A stretch of 64,000 nucleotides of DNA, taken from assembly GCF_007874125.1 (NCBI RefSeq), contig NZ_CP040128.1, positions 3,286,001 to 3,350,000 of the forward strand, read 5' to 3'. This document shows, one piece after another, positions 18,817 to 28,972 of the stretch (its first letter is position 1; each line of letters begins with the position of its first letter). Source of the DNA: Noviherbaspirillum sp. UKPF54 (GTDB lineage Bacteria; Pseudomonadota; Gammaproteobacteria; Burkholderiales; Burkholderiaceae_D). A program made the position numbers and the translations under genes. The notes under the pieces were generated by a model. The model was not told where the DNA came from, made no database searches, and worked only from the letters and a program-made list of their open reading frames with translations.

Positions 18817-19185
18817 TTACGCTTCAATGGCGTTTTTTATCCAGCTTAAGTGCGTGCCCTCGAAGGCGACGACGTCGAAACGGCAGGAAGGCGGTACACG
18901 GTAGCGTTGCAGGAAAACCTGCGCGGCCAGGATCAGGCGCGCCTGCTTGCTTGCGGTAATGCTGGCGGCGGCACCGCCAAAACGCGCATCGGCCCTTTTC
19001 CGCACCTCGACGAACACCAGGGTGTCCTGCTGCTGCAAAATCAGGTCGATCTCGCCCCCCTTGCAGCGGAAATTGCGCTGCAACAGCTTCAATCCCTGCT
19101 GCTGCAGATAAGCCAGCGCGGCGTCTTCGGCCGCCTGCCCTTCCACCTGCTTGGCGGTGCGCGTGCCGGTGCCGAACAAGCCCAT
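18817..19185 (-). CDS. YraN-family (UPF0102) nuclease-like protein
   Basis: 122 residues. The family core is complete: AAEDAALAYLQQQGLKLLQRN, GGEIDLILQQQDTLVFVEVR with the Asp/Glu-x-Glu pattern of restriction-endonuclease-like folds, and a closing CRFDVVAFE. Function is unproven; a role in recombination or DNA processing has been suggested from the fold. The ATG overlaps the lpoA stop by one base (TAATG), indicating translational coupling. Confidence 0.9.
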   Translation of the reverse strand: MGLFGTGTRTAKQVEGQAAEDAALAYLQQQGLKLLQRNFRCKGGEIDLILQQQDTLVFVEVRKRADARFGGAAASITASKQARLILAAQVFLQRYRVPPSCRFDVVAFEGTHLSWIKNAIEA

Positions 19186-20420
19186 TATCGCGCGCCGTCT
19201 TCCGACACCACCAGGCCATCGTGATAGACGGCGGGCTGGGCGATGCGTTCGAACTGCACGTTCGTCTTGTCGAAATGCACTTTCAGCTTGCCGGTGACGC
19301 CGTCGATCTGGAAGTCACGGTTCTGGGAAGCGATTTCGTGCGCGACGCGGTAAGCATCGATGCCGAGCGCATACAGCCGTTCCAGATCGGCGCTGGGCTT
19401 TTGGTCAGCATCGACGACGTGGCGCGGATAAACCATGACCGCGGGATGATCCGGCTGTAACAGCCAGGGAATGTCCAGCAGTCGGGCGCCGTTCATCTCG
19501 ACGCTGCGCGCGGGATCATTCGCGTCGGCTCGCACGAACGGGTTCAGCTGCGACGTGCCGTACAGCGCGATATCGTTGCCGAGGATCGCGCGCACCTGCC
19601 GCGCCTGACGCGCGTCGAGAGCCGCGAACACCATGACCGATTTGTCTCCCTGGATCTGCTTCTTGAGCTGCAGCAGGGCGCGCCCGTTCAAAAAGCCGTC
19701 GTTGGCGGCTATCTCGAGCATTTCCGGCTCCCGGCCCAATTGCCGCCATTGCGTCTCGAACGCCCGGGCCGCGCGTCGCTGCCAGGCGGCGGGCGTATGA
19801 AGCACGTAAGCCTTGCCCCATGTCCCGCTGGCGCCGGCCCAGGTTGCGGCCTGGCGTGCCTCGTTCTCGATCGACAGGCCCATTACCACCATTTGCGGAG
19901 GCAATGCGACTTCCTCGCCATCCTGGCTGTCGGGAGGCGTGAGGGCAATGGTCGGCTTGTCGGAAGCATGGCTTTGCGCGACGGCGGCAACACCCGTGCG
20001 CGACAACGGGCCGACGACAATATCGACTTGCGCAGCGGCCGCGGCATAGCCGGCCAGGATGTCCTGCGGCGCATCGCCGGTCTCCACGACGCTGATTTCG
20101 ATGCCGTCCGGTTCGCGCTCATGTGCGGCCATGAATCCGGCGCGCACAGCCGTCGCTGCCTCGGCCAGGGTGTCCGAATGCAATGGCAGCAGCAGGGCGA
20201 TACGGGAGATATGGGAGACCCGTGCGGCGGCGGCCGCGGGCGAGGCATTGGCGGGAAAGGCGTCGGCCGGCGGCAGAGCCAGGTCGTTCTGTGCCATGCG
20301 CATGACGGGGGCGGTTACGGGCGGCGCGGCAAGGGGCGCGGTTGTGTTTGCCAGCGCGGACAGGCACAATCCGCTGCAGGCACTGCTCAGCAGTATCACA
20401 TTCGCCCATCGCTTCCACAT
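19185..20420 (-). CDS. lpoA: LpoA-like activator of penicillin-binding protein (short form)
   Basis: 411 residues against about 680 in E. coli LpoA. An N-terminal signal peptide is followed directly by a type I periplasmic-binding-like domain (IALLLPLHSDTLAEAATAVRAGFMAA through the end). The TPR-rich N-terminal domain of the enterobacterial protein is absent. The lipobox is weak: Cys15 in LSSAC and Cys19 in SGLC do not fit the consensus, so it may be a soluble periplasmic protein cut after ALA. LpoA activates PBP1A from the outer membrane in E. coli. AGGAGA precedes the start; rsmI begins 12 bp away on the other strand. Confidence 0.82.
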   Translation of the reverse strand: MWKRWANVILLSSACSGLCLSALANTTAPLAAPPVTAPVMRMAQNDLALPPADAFPANASPAAAAARVSHISRIALLLPLHSDTLAEAATAVRAGFMAAHEREPDGIEISVVETGDAPQDILAGYAAAAAQVDIVVGPLSRTGVAAVAQSHASDKPTIALTPPDSQDGEEVALPPQMVVMGLSIENEARQAATWAGASGTWGKAYVLHTPAAWQRRAARAFETQWRQLGREPEMLEIAANDGFLNGRALLQLKKQIQGDKSVMVFAALDARQARQVRAILGNDIALYGTSQLNPFVRADANDPARSVEMNGARLLDIPWLLQPDHPAVMVYPRHVVDADQKPSADLERLYALGIDAYRVAHEIASQNRDFQIDGVTGKLKVHFDKTNVQFERIAQPAVYHDGLVVSEDGAR

Positions 20421-20432
20421 CGCGCTCTCCTC

Positions 20433-21362
20433 ATGACATCGCCCACCTCCAGCACACTAGCCACCCTGCCGATCATGGAAGAGGTATCGCGGCAAATTTA
20501 TCCGGCGTCGACATTATATGTGGTGGCCACGCCGATCGGAAATGCGGGCGACATCAGCTTACGGGCGCTCAATGTGCTGGCGATCGCCGATGCCGTCGCC
20601 TGCGAAGACACGCGCAACACCGGCCATCTGCTGGCGCGCTACGGGATCGCCAAGGAATTGCTCGCGGCGCACGAGCACAACGAGCGCGAAGCGGCGCAGG
20701 CGCTGATCGCGCGCCTGCAGGCCGGCCAGCGCGTCGCGCTGGTGTCGGATGCCGGCACTCCGGCCGTGTCCGATCCGGGCGCACGCATCGTCGACGCGGT
20801 GCTCGACGCGGGGTTGCGCGTCATGCCGCTGCCGGGCGCATCGGCCGCCGTGGCGGCGCTCTCGGCTGGCGGCCTGGTCAACGACCGCTTCCATTTCGTC
20901 GGATTCCTGCCCGCCAAGGCGAAGCAGCGCGAGCTGGCGCTTGCCGGATTGCGGCATGTCGCGGCGACCCTGGTGCTTTACGAAGCGCCGCATCGCATCG
21001 TCGATACCGTCGCCGCCCTCGCCGGCCAGTTCGAGGCGACCCGCCAGGTGGTGTTCGCGCGCGAGCTGACCAAGCTGTTCGAAGAAATCCACCGCTGCCG
21101 GCTGGCTGATGCACCGGCCTGGCTGGCGGCCGACGCAAACCGCCAAAAAGGGGAATTCGTGCTGCTGGTAGAAGGCGCGCCGGCGGCGGCCGACGATGAC
21201 GAAACGGAAGCCGATCGCATCCTGACCATCCTGCTGGCCGAGTGCCCTGTCAAGCAGGCAGCGTCGCTGGCGGCGCAAATCACCGGGCAAAAGAAGAACG
21301 CGCTCTACGAGCGCGCGCTGCGCATCAAGCAGCAGGGTGCGGCCGAGCCCGAAGCCGAGTAA
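20433..21362 (+). CDS. rsmI: 16S rRNA (cytidine(1402)-2'-O)-methyltransferase
   Basis: 309 residues from the ATG at 20433; an internal ATG at 20475 would also give a full catalytic domain and leave more room for a promoter. The tetrapyrrole-methylase-like fold is recognised by LYVVATPIGNAGDISLRAL, ACEDTRNTGHLLARYGI, VALVSDAGTPAVSDPG and LPGASAAVAALSAGG. A C-terminal helical domain (LLAECPVKQAASLAAQITGQ) is typical. The enzyme methylates the ribose of C1402 in the decoding centre. It is divergent from lpoA with 12 bp between starts, as in the conserved rsmI/lpoA arrangement. Confidence 0.95.
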   Translation: MTSPTSSTLATLPIMEEVSRQIYPASTLYVVATPIGNAGDISLRALNVLAIADAVACEDTRNTGHLLARYGIAKELLAAHEHNEREAAQALIARLQAGQRVALVSDAGTPAVSDPGARIVDAVLDAGLRVMPLPGASAAVAALSAGGLVNDRFHFVGFLPAKAKQRELALAGLRHVAATLVLYEAPHRIVDTVAALAGQFEATRQVVFARELTKLFEEIHRCRLADAPAWLAADANRQKGEFVLLVEGAPAAADDDETEADRILTILLAECPVKQAASLAAQITGQKKNALYERALRIKQQGAAEPEAE

Positions 21363-21368
21363 AGGCGC

Positions 21369-22502
21369 TTAGCGCTGCACGACCAGCGGCTTGAAGCTGC
21401 CCTTATCCTGCAGCTGCTGCGCGGCGGTCGCTGCTTCCGAGCGGGTGGCAAACGGGCCGCTGTAGAGCCTGTAAAACAGACCGTATTCCACGACTTCGAT
21501 TGGCGGCAGGCTGCCGCCCGCATCCTGGGTCAGGCGGCTGCGCGCCGCTTGCGCGTTGTCGGGCTGCGTAAAGCTGCCAAGCTGCAGGTAAAAGCCGGGC
21601 GCTGCAATGGCGGGAGAGGCCGGCGGCGCGGCAGCCACGATGGGCATGCCGGCATGCGGCGCCTCGGGTTGCGCCGCTACGGGGATGATGCCGTCCTGCC
21701 TTGCCGCCTGCGAAACCTCCCCGGCGGATTCAGCGCGCTGCGCCGATTCAACCGCCGCCGCAGCTGCCAGCACATCCGGCGTGGGCAACGATTGCTCCGC
21801 GCGGGCATGCTGGTCCTTGCGGCTGCCTGCAATGCGCGCAATCTCGTCCGGCAGCAGGCGCTCGACTTCGAGTTCGCTGCTGCCCTTGCCGAGATAGCCG
21901 AGCTTGAGCGCCGCGGTATAGGAAAGGTCGATGATGCGCCCGGAATGGAAAGGCCCGCGGTCATTAATCCGCACGATCACCTGCTTGCCAGTGGCGACAT
22001 TGGTGACCCGCGCATACGACGGAATCGGCAGCGTCGGATGGGCGGCGGTCATCTTGTACATGTCGTACGGCTCGCCCGACGAAGTCTTCTGCCCATGGAA
22101 CTTCTTGCCATACCAGCTGCCGACGCCGCGCTGCTTGAACGGGCGCTCGTCGGTCATCGGCGTATACGTCTTGCCGAACACGACATAAGGCCGGTTGCTG
22201 CGGGGGAGATACGGTTCGATCTTCGGTTCCGCGTCGGGAACGTCCATCAGTCCCTCGGGCGGCGCATCGCCCGGTCCGTCGTCCTGGTAGTAGCCGCCCC
22301 GGCCCGAGCCGGCGCGCGGCAGGACAGGCGCGGCGGACGACGACCTGGATGCGGAAGACGGCCGGGAAGAGGAAGGCACGGCACCGGCCTGGGAGGAAGA
22401 ATGCGGCACGCTGCCGCAGCCGACCAAGGCCAGGGCGGGTGCAAGTGCGCATGCAAGCAGGACCTGACATCGGTAGCGGTCGTAGTACTTACGCAAGGAC
22501 AT
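21369..22502 (-). CDS. rlpA: Septal ring lytic transglycosylase RlpA
   Basis: 377 residues. The lipobox LVGC (Cys near residue 29) marks an outer-membrane lipoprotein. A double-psi beta-barrel catalytic domain (about 125-215) has GVGSWYGKKFHGQKTSSGE and VRINDRGPFHSGRIIDLSY with the expected acid residues. A Pro/Ala/Gln-rich linker leads to a C-terminal SPOR domain (about 300-377, GFYLQLGSFTQPDNAQAA), which binds denuded glycan at the septum. The gene is convergent with rsmI (6 bp gap) and lies downstream of rodA and mrdA on the same strand. Confidence 0.93.
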   Translation of the reverse strand: MSLRKYYDRYRCQVLLACALAPALALVGCGSVPHSSSQAGAVPSSSRPSSASRSSSAAPVLPRAGSGRGGYYQDDGPGDAPPEGLMDVPDAEPKIEPYLPRSNRPYVVFGKTYTPMTDERPFKQRGVGSWYGKKFHGQKTSSGEPYDMYKMTAAHPTLPIPSYARVTNVATGKQVIVRINDRGPFHSGRIIDLSYTAALKLGYLGKGSSELEVERLLPDEIARIAGSRKDQHARAEQSLPTPDVLAAAAAVESAQRAESAGEVSQAARQDGIIPVAAQPEAPHAGMPIVAAAPPASPAIAAPGFYLQLGSFTQPDNAQAARSRLTQDAGGSLPPIEVVEYGLFYRLYSGPFATRSEAATAAQQLQDKGSFKPLVVQR

Positions 22503-22726
22503 CGCGCTCCCCTTTCTTGTTTATCGTTATCAGGCAAGAGATATTGCCTACGCGCAGTTTTTGCGATGCCGGCACAATGCGGCAGACAGAAACTGGCGGA
22601 AATTTATTGAACGGGCATACCCGGTTTAACGGGGAACAGTTTGCCTCGACAAAATGATTGCCGCAATAATTGATTTTCCGACATCTGCGCCGGCTGGAAA
22701 TACGACGGCGCGGGTAGAAGTGTGCG

Positions 22727-23839
22727 CTAACTTTGCACGAGTTTGCGGTGTCGTTGAATGCTCATCAACATACCCACGCCCAAGCCGAGCGTGACCATGG
22801 CGGTTCCGCCATAGCTCATGAACGGCAGCGGCACCCCGACAACCGGGAGGATACCACTCACCATGCCCATGTTGACGAACGCATAGGTGAAGAAACTCAG
22901 CGTGATGGCGCCCGCCAGCAGGCGGCTGAAGAAGGTCGGCGCATTGGCGGCGATGATCATGCCGCGCCCGATCAGCAGCAGGTACAGGACCAGCAGCACG
23001 CAATTGCCGATCAGTCCGAATTCTTCGGAAAACACGGCGAAGATAAAGTCCGTCGTACGTTCCGGAATGAACTCGAGGTGCGCCTGGGTGCCCTTCAGCC
23101 ATCCCTTGCCGGCGATGCCGCCGGATCCAATGGCGATGGTCGCCTGGATGATGTGAAAGCCCTTGCCAAGCGGATCGGTGGTCGGATCGATCAGCGTCAT
23201 GACGCGGTCGCGCTGGTAATCATGCATCATCGACCATATCACCGGCAGGGCAGCCAAGCCGCTTGCGACCAGGCCGATCAGGATTTTCCATGACAAACCG
23301 GCCAGGAAAATCACGTAGAAGCCGGCCGACAGCACCAGGAGCGCGGTGCCCAGATCGGGCTGTTTCATGATCAGCCCGACGGGGGCCGCCAGGATGATCG
23401 CCGCGACCAGGAATTCCTGCCAGCGCAACTGCCCCTCGCGCTTCTGGAAGAACCAAGCGAGCATCAGCGGCATAGCGATTTTCATCATTTCCGAGGGCTG
23501 GATCACGACGCCGACGTTGAGCCAGCGGCGCGCGCCCTTCTTGATCAGGCCAAACGCCGCGACCGCGACGAGCAGGGCCAGGCCCACGGAATAGACCGGC
23601 ACGGCGAAGCGCATCAGCGTCTGCGGCGGAATGATGGCGGCGATCCACATCACGACAAATCCGATCAGGATGTTGCGCAACTGATCCTCGACGCGCCCCG
23701 GGAAATCGATGCCGGCCGAATATAGCGTCACGATCGCCACCGACAGGATCAGGAACAGGATGAGCGCTAGCGGCCCGTCGAATACCGTGAAATACGGCTT
23801 GATGATCTGCCGCAGCGGACGTTTTTCTGTCAGATGCAT
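22727..23839 (-). CDS. rodA: Rod-shape SEDS glycosyltransferase RodA
   Basis: 370 residues with about ten membrane helices. SEDS-family motifs: RRWLNVGVVIQPSEMMKIAMPL near residues 105-127, KQPDLGTALLVLSAG near 158-172, and HIIQATIAIGSGGIAGKGW near 223-241 followed by FIPERTTDFIFAVFSEEFG with the catalytic Asp. It polymerises lipid II for side-wall synthesis together with PBP2. It follows mrdA with a 6-bp gap, so the two are co-translated. Confidence 0.96.
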   Translation of the reverse strand: MHLTEKRPLRQIIKPYFTVFDGPLALILFLILSVAIVTLYSAGIDFPGRVEDQLRNILIGFVVMWIAAIIPPQTLMRFAVPVYSVGLALLVAVAAFGLIKKGARRWLNVGVVIQPSEMMKIAMPLMLAWFFQKREGQLRWQEFLVAAIILAAPVGLIMKQPDLGTALLVLSAGFYVIFLAGLSWKILIGLVASGLAALPVIWSMMHDYQRDRVMTLIDPTTDPLGKGFHIIQATIAIGSGGIAGKGWLKGTQAHLEFIPERTTDFIFAVFSEEFGLIGNCVLLVLYLLLIGRGMIIAANAPTFFSRLLAGAITLSFFTYAFVNMGMVSGILPVVGVPLPFMSYGGTAMVTLGLGVGMLMSIQRHRKLVQS

Positions 23840-23845
23840 GGTCTC

Positions 23846-25828
23846 TTAATCTTTGTTGCCCTGGGTTTCGGCGCCCGCCTTAGGGCCGCCGATCGATTCC
23901 GCCTCGGCCTTCAGCGTCGCCGTCGGATTGGCGTCCGCTGCGACCGTCTTGTCTGCAGGCGTCTTGTCCTTGTCGACCGGGCGCTTGCCGAGCAGGTAGT
24001 AGTCGAGCGCCTTGCGCACGATAGGCGCCGCCGCTTCCGCGCCGAAGCCGCCGTTTTCCACGATCAGCGCGATCGCGATTTTCGGATTGTCGGCAGGAGC
24101 GAATGCGGTATACAGCGAATGGTCGCGCATGCGTTCGCCCACCTTCTTCGCGTCGTACTTTTCGTTCTTCTTGATGCCGACCACCTGCGCGGTACCGGTC
24201 TTGCCGGCCGACTCGTATCCGGCGTTGGCGAACACGCGCGCCGACGTGCCCTCCTTGGTGACGCCGACCATCGCATGCTTGATGATGTCGATATTTTCCT
24301 GCTTGAGCTTGATGCGGTAGCTTTCCTTGGGCACGGTCACGGCGCGTTCCTTGGTCACGCCGTTCTCGATGATCTTGACCAGGTGCGGCTTCATCACGAC
24401 GCCGTTGTTGGCCAGATTGGCGACCGCGTGCGCCAGCTGCAGGGGCGTAAACGAGTTGTAGCCCTGGCCGATGCCGAGCGAAATCGTCTCGCCGGCGTAC
24501 CACTTGCGCTGCTCCGGCCGCTTGTACGCATTGCGCTTCCAAGCGGTCGACGGCAGCAGCCCGCGGCGCTCATGCTCCAGGTCGATGCCGGTGATCTGGC
24601 CGAAGCCGAACGGCTTCATGAAGTCGTGCATCGTATCCACGCCAAGGTCGTTAGCGAGCATGTAGTAGTAGGTGTCGCACGAATGCACGATCGACTTGTA
24701 CATGTCGACGGTGCCGTGCCCGCCTTCCTTGTCGTCGCGGAACTTGTGGTTGCCGAACCAGAAATAGCCGGGATCGTAGACGGTGGCGCTCGGCGTGCGC
24801 TTACCGAGCTCGAGCGCAGCCAGGGCCATGAACGGCTTGTAGGTCGAACCCGGCGGATAGCTGCCGGTCAGCGGCCGGTTGACCAGCGGCCGGTCCGGCG
24901 AATTGTTCAGCTCTTCCCAGCTCTGCGCGTCGATGCCGTCGACAAACAGATTGGGGTCGAAGGTCGGCATCGATACATAGGCAAGAATGTCTCCGGTGGC
25001 GGGTTCGATAGCCACGAGCGCGCCCCGGCGATCGCCGAATGCCTCTTCGACAATCTTCTGCAGTTCGATATCGACAGACAGGATCAGGTTGTTGCCTGGG
25101 CTGGCGGGCGTGCGCGACAGCGTGCGCACTGCACGCCCGCCGGCGGATACCTCGACTTCCTCGTAGCCGGTGGTGCCGTGCAACTGCTTCTCGTAGCTTT
25201 TCTCCAGCCCTTCCTTGCCGATGTGCTCGGTGCCGGAATAATTGGCGGCATCCTCCATCTCTTCGATATTTTCCGCTTCCCGCTGGTTGATGCGGCCGAT
25301 ATAGCCGATCACATGCGAAGCCGTTTGACCCAGCGGATACTGGCGGAACAGGCGCGCCTGGATTTCCACGCCGGGAAAACGGTAGCGCTGGGCCGTAAAG
25401 CGCGCCACTTCCTCGTCCGTGAGGCGGGTGCGGATCGGCGTGCTCTCGAAATTCTTCGACTCTTCGCGCAGCTTGCGGAAGCGCTTGCGATCCTTGGGCT
25501 GGATGTCGACCAGCGTGGACAGCTCGTCGATGACGTTGTCGAGGTCGCCCTGGATCTTGGACGGCGTGATCTCCAGCGTGTAGGCGGAAAAATTGCGCGC
25601 CAGGACCACGCCGTTGCGATCCAGGATCAGGCCGCGGTTCGGCACCACGGGAATCACGGAAATGCGATTTTCCTCGGCCTGCGCGGCGTAATCGTTGTGC
25701 TTGAAGAGCTGCAGCCACAAAAAGCGCGCCAGCAGCAAGCCGAAGCAGATCAGCACGAACACACCCACCGCAGACAATCGCATGCGGAACAAATGCAGTT
25801 CGCGTTCGGTGTTCTTGAATTCAGTCAT
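23846..25828 (-). CDS. mrdA: Penicillin-binding protein 2 (peptidoglycan transpeptidase)
   Basis: 660 residues. One N-terminal membrane helix (about 19-40) is followed by the pedestal domain and a transpeptidase domain. Catalytic motifs are complete: Ser328-Thr-Tyr-Lys331, Ser383-Cys-Asp385 and Lys543-Thr-Gly545. The C-terminal 40 residues are a Lys/Asp/Ala-rich tail. It cross-links glycan strands made by RodA during elongation. It lies in the order mreB-mreC-mreD-mrdA-rodA, transcribed right to left; the 159 bp between mreD and mrdA is G-rich and holds no gene. Confidence 0.97.
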   Translation of the reverse strand: MTEFKNTERELHLFRMRLSAVGVFVLICFGLLLARFLWLQLFKHNDYAAQAEENRISVIPVVPNRGLILDRNGVVLARNFSAYTLEITPSKIQGDLDNVIDELSTLVDIQPKDRKRFRKLREESKNFESTPIRTRLTDEEVARFTAQRYRFPGVEIQARLFRQYPLGQTASHVIGYIGRINQREAENIEEMEDAANYSGTEHIGKEGLEKSYEKQLHGTTGYEEVEVSAGGRAVRTLSRTPASPGNNLILSVDIELQKIVEEAFGDRRGALVAIEPATGDILAYVSMPTFDPNLFVDGIDAQSWEELNNSPDRPLVNRPLTGSYPPGSTYKPFMALAALELGKRTPSATVYDPGYFWFGNHKFRDDKEGGHGTVDMYKSIVHSCDTYYYMLANDLGVDTMHDFMKPFGFGQITGIDLEHERRGLLPSTAWKRNAYKRPEQRKWYAGETISLGIGQGYNSFTPLQLAHAVANLANNGVVMKPHLVKIIENGVTKERAVTVPKESYRIKLKQENIDIIKHAMVGVTKEGTSARVFANAGYESAGKTGTAQVVGIKKNEKYDAKKVGERMRDHSLYTAFAPADNPKIAIALIVENGGFGAEAAAPIVRKALDYYLLGKRPVDKDKTPADKTVAADANPTATLKAEAESIGGPKAGAETQGNKD

Positions 25829-25987
25829 GCTTAATCTTATGCGATCACCCTTGGGCCGATCGCATCATTACGGTCACCTCCACCGCGAGCGGGAGAGGGG
25901 TTGGGGGCGCCCGGCGTAGGGGCACCCGGCGCAGAAGCGAGGGCGCCCGCGAGAGCGCAGTTCAAACAATCAACGCACATCCGGCCA

Positions 25988-26503
25988 TCAAATCGGCCGC
26001 GTTTCGTCGCGATCAATCGCGCGCCGCTGCGGCGCGAGCAGCATCATGCTTACCACAGGCCAGAGCGCTGTCGACGAGACGCTTTCCAGGAAATACATCC
26101 AGCCGGGAAAACGGCCGCTGACCAGCAGGCGCACGACCAGCTGCACCACCTGCGCCAGCATCAGCAGCGGCAGGATGTGCAACGCCTGCGTCCCCATCGG
26201 GAACCACAGCACGCGGCGGTGAATCATGATCGCGAAGTACGACAGCAAGGTATACGCCAGCGCGTGCTGCCCGAGCAGCGTCGCATCGTGCACGTCCATC
26301 AGCAATCCGATGAAGAACGCAACGCCGATGCCGACCTTGCGCGGCTGGTGAATGCTCCAGAACACCAGCGCCAGCGCGGCGAAATCCGGTACGCCGTACC
26401 ACTGCCCCCAAGGCAGAAGGTTGAGCAGGAATGCCGCGATCAGCGTCACCGTGATGAAAACGGGATTGGCCGGCAACAGGATGTAGTGTGGACGAGTGTT
26501 CAT
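25988..26503 (-). CDS. mreD: Rod-shape-determining protein MreD
   Basis: 171 residues with five predicted membrane helices. Recognisable segments are PVFITVTLIAAFLLNLLP near the start, FIGLLMDVHDATLLGQHAL in the middle (the conserved G-x-x-x-D of MreD) and a C-terminal WYFLES-like end region. It links MreC to the RodA-PBP2 machine in the membrane. The ATG overlaps the mreC stop by four bases (ATGA). Confidence 0.93.
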   Translation of the reverse strand: MNTRPHYILLPANPVFITVTLIAAFLLNLLPWGQWYGVPDFAALALVFWSIHQPRKVGIGVAFFIGLLMDVHDATLLGQHALAYTLLSYFAIMIHRRVLWFPMGTQALHILPLLMLAQVVQLVVRLLVSGRFPGWMYFLESVSSTALWPVVSMMLLAPQRRAIDRDETRPI

Positions 26504-27792
26504 GGCGTCGTTGCCTTTTGCGGTGCCGCCGGTTTCGCGGTGGTCGGGGCAGGCGCTGCCGGCTTGGCGGCAGCTGCCGGTGCGAGTGCCTGCACCGGAG
26601 CCTGTTGCAGCGCTTTTTGCGGCGCAGCGACGCGCTGCGGCAAGGCGGATTGAGGCGCGGTCGCGGCCGGTTTGGTGGCTCCAGCCTGCACCGGTGCCAC
26701 AGGTGCAGCAGGTGCAGCAGCTGCCGGGGTGGCCGGACTTGCTGCTGCCGGCTGCGCGCCCGGCTGTTGCGGAGTCTTCAGCTGGGGCGCGGGCGCGTTA
26801 GGCTGGGGCGCCGGCGCCGGTTGCGTTGCCGGCGCGGCCGGGGCCGCATTGGCGCCCTCCTTATTGGAGCCCTCTTTCTTCGCATCCTTGGCCACGTCCC
26901 CCGGATGCTTCTTGGCCTTCTTATCCCTGCCATCCTCCGGTTCCGGCCGCGGCGGAAGCTGGGTATCGGTCAACAGAATCAGCAACTGACGATTGCGGTC
27001 GATCCCGGCCGCAGGCTGGCAGGTGATGCGGGCAAACGCGTCGGACGACTTGGATTCGACGTTGGACACCTTCGCCACCGCGAGGCCGGCCGGGTATACG
27101 CCGTCGATGCCGGACGTGACAAGGACGTCCCCGCTCTTGATGTCGACATTGGTCGGCATGAAGCGCAAGTCGAGCACGCCCGAATGTCCCTGGCCGTAGG
27201 CAACGCTGCGCAAGCCGCTGCGCACGACCTGCACCGGAATGGCCTGGTCCTTGTCGGTCAACAGCGTCACTTCGGAGGTGAACGGGAACACGCGCGTCAC
27301 CTGGCCGACCACGCCGACGTCGTCGATGACCGGCTGTCCCGGCTTGATGCCATGCTGACTGCCGCGGTCGAGTACGATCTTGCGCGTAAACGCGTCGCGT
27401 GCGTCGTACAGGATCTCGCTCATGACCGACTTCACCGGCACGCGCTCATTCGCGGCCAGCAGGCGGCGCAACTGTTCGTTTTCGGCGGACAGCTGCTGCA
27501 CCTGCTGCAGCGTCTGCGCATTGGCGACCTGCTGCTGCTTGAGCTTCTTGTTTTCCTTTTCCAGAGCCGACAGCGATGTGAAGTAATCGCCGACCACGTA
27601 CGCGGCGTCGCGCGGCAGCAGGGCCACCACTTGCAACGGATAGAGCACGGTGCCGACGAACTGGCGAATCGCGGTCAGCGACCGCATGCGTGAATCGGCC
27701 ACCAGCAGGATCAGTGCGATCAGGGAGAAGAACACCACTTTGGCGCGAGCAGAGGCGCCTTGCTTGAAAAGTGGCGGTGGACTGTATTCCAT
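26500..27792 (-). CDS. mreC: Rod-shape-determining protein MreC with long Pro/Ala/Gln-rich tail
   Basis: 430 residues against about 280-370 in most relatives. A membrane helix near residues 20-36 is followed by a coiled coil (about 70-115, LSALEKENKKLKQQQ) and the two beta-barrel domains of MreC (to about 285, ending RQLLILLTDTQLPPRPEPE). From about 288 the protein is low complexity: first Lys-rich, then repeats of Ala-Pro, Ala-Gln and Pro-Gln to the end. MreC is the periplasmic scaffold that activates PBP2-RodA. Family identity is firm; the role of the tail is unknown. Confidence 0.94.
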   Translation of the reverse strand: MEYSPPPLFKQGASARAKVVFFSLIALILLVADSRMRSLTAIRQFVGTVLYPLQVVALLPRDAAYVVGDYFTSLSALEKENKKLKQQQVANAQTLQQVQQLSAENEQLRRLLAANERVPVKSVMSEILYDARDAFTRKIVLDRGSQHGIKPGQPVIDDVGVVGQVTRVFPFTSEVTLLTDKDQAIPVQVVRSGLRSVAYGQGHSGVLDLRFMPTNVDIKSGDVLVTSGIDGVYPAGLAVAKVSNVESKSSDAFARITCQPAAGIDRNRQLLILLTDTQLPPRPEPEDGRDKKAKKHPGDVAKDAKKEGSNKEGANAAPAAPATQPAPAPQPNAPAPQLKTPQQPGAQPAAASPATPAAAAPAAPVAPVQAGATKPAATAPQSALPQRVAAPQKALQQAPVQALAPAAAAKPAAPAPTTAKPAAPQKATTP

Positions 27793-27889
27793 CAGGATCT
27801 AGCTATTTTCCGGAATGTGACCGTAGGTCGTTATCAGCCCCCGCGCCCCGCACGGGAAGCGAGGCGCGTCGTATGAAACGTCGAGCAGA

Positions 27890-28951
<1,062 letters not shown>

Positions 28952-28972
28952 TCAAAGGCGCGCTTAACATTG

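Noticed and set aside
23834..25834. 666-codon open frame antisense to mrdA
   Set aside because: Same artefact of high GC third positions; the mrdA product has all PBP2 motifs, and the antisense translation has no protein-like features.
25890..25980. G-rich stretch between mreD and mrdA as a regulatory repeat or G-quadruplex
   Set aside because: Short irregular G-runs (GGGG, GGGGG, GGGG) typical of high-GC spacers; no ordered repeat and no link to a start site.
26690..26730. GGTGCAGCA repeats as a CRISPR or tandem repeat
   Set aside because: They encode the Ala/Pro tail of MreC in frame; codon-level low complexity explains them.
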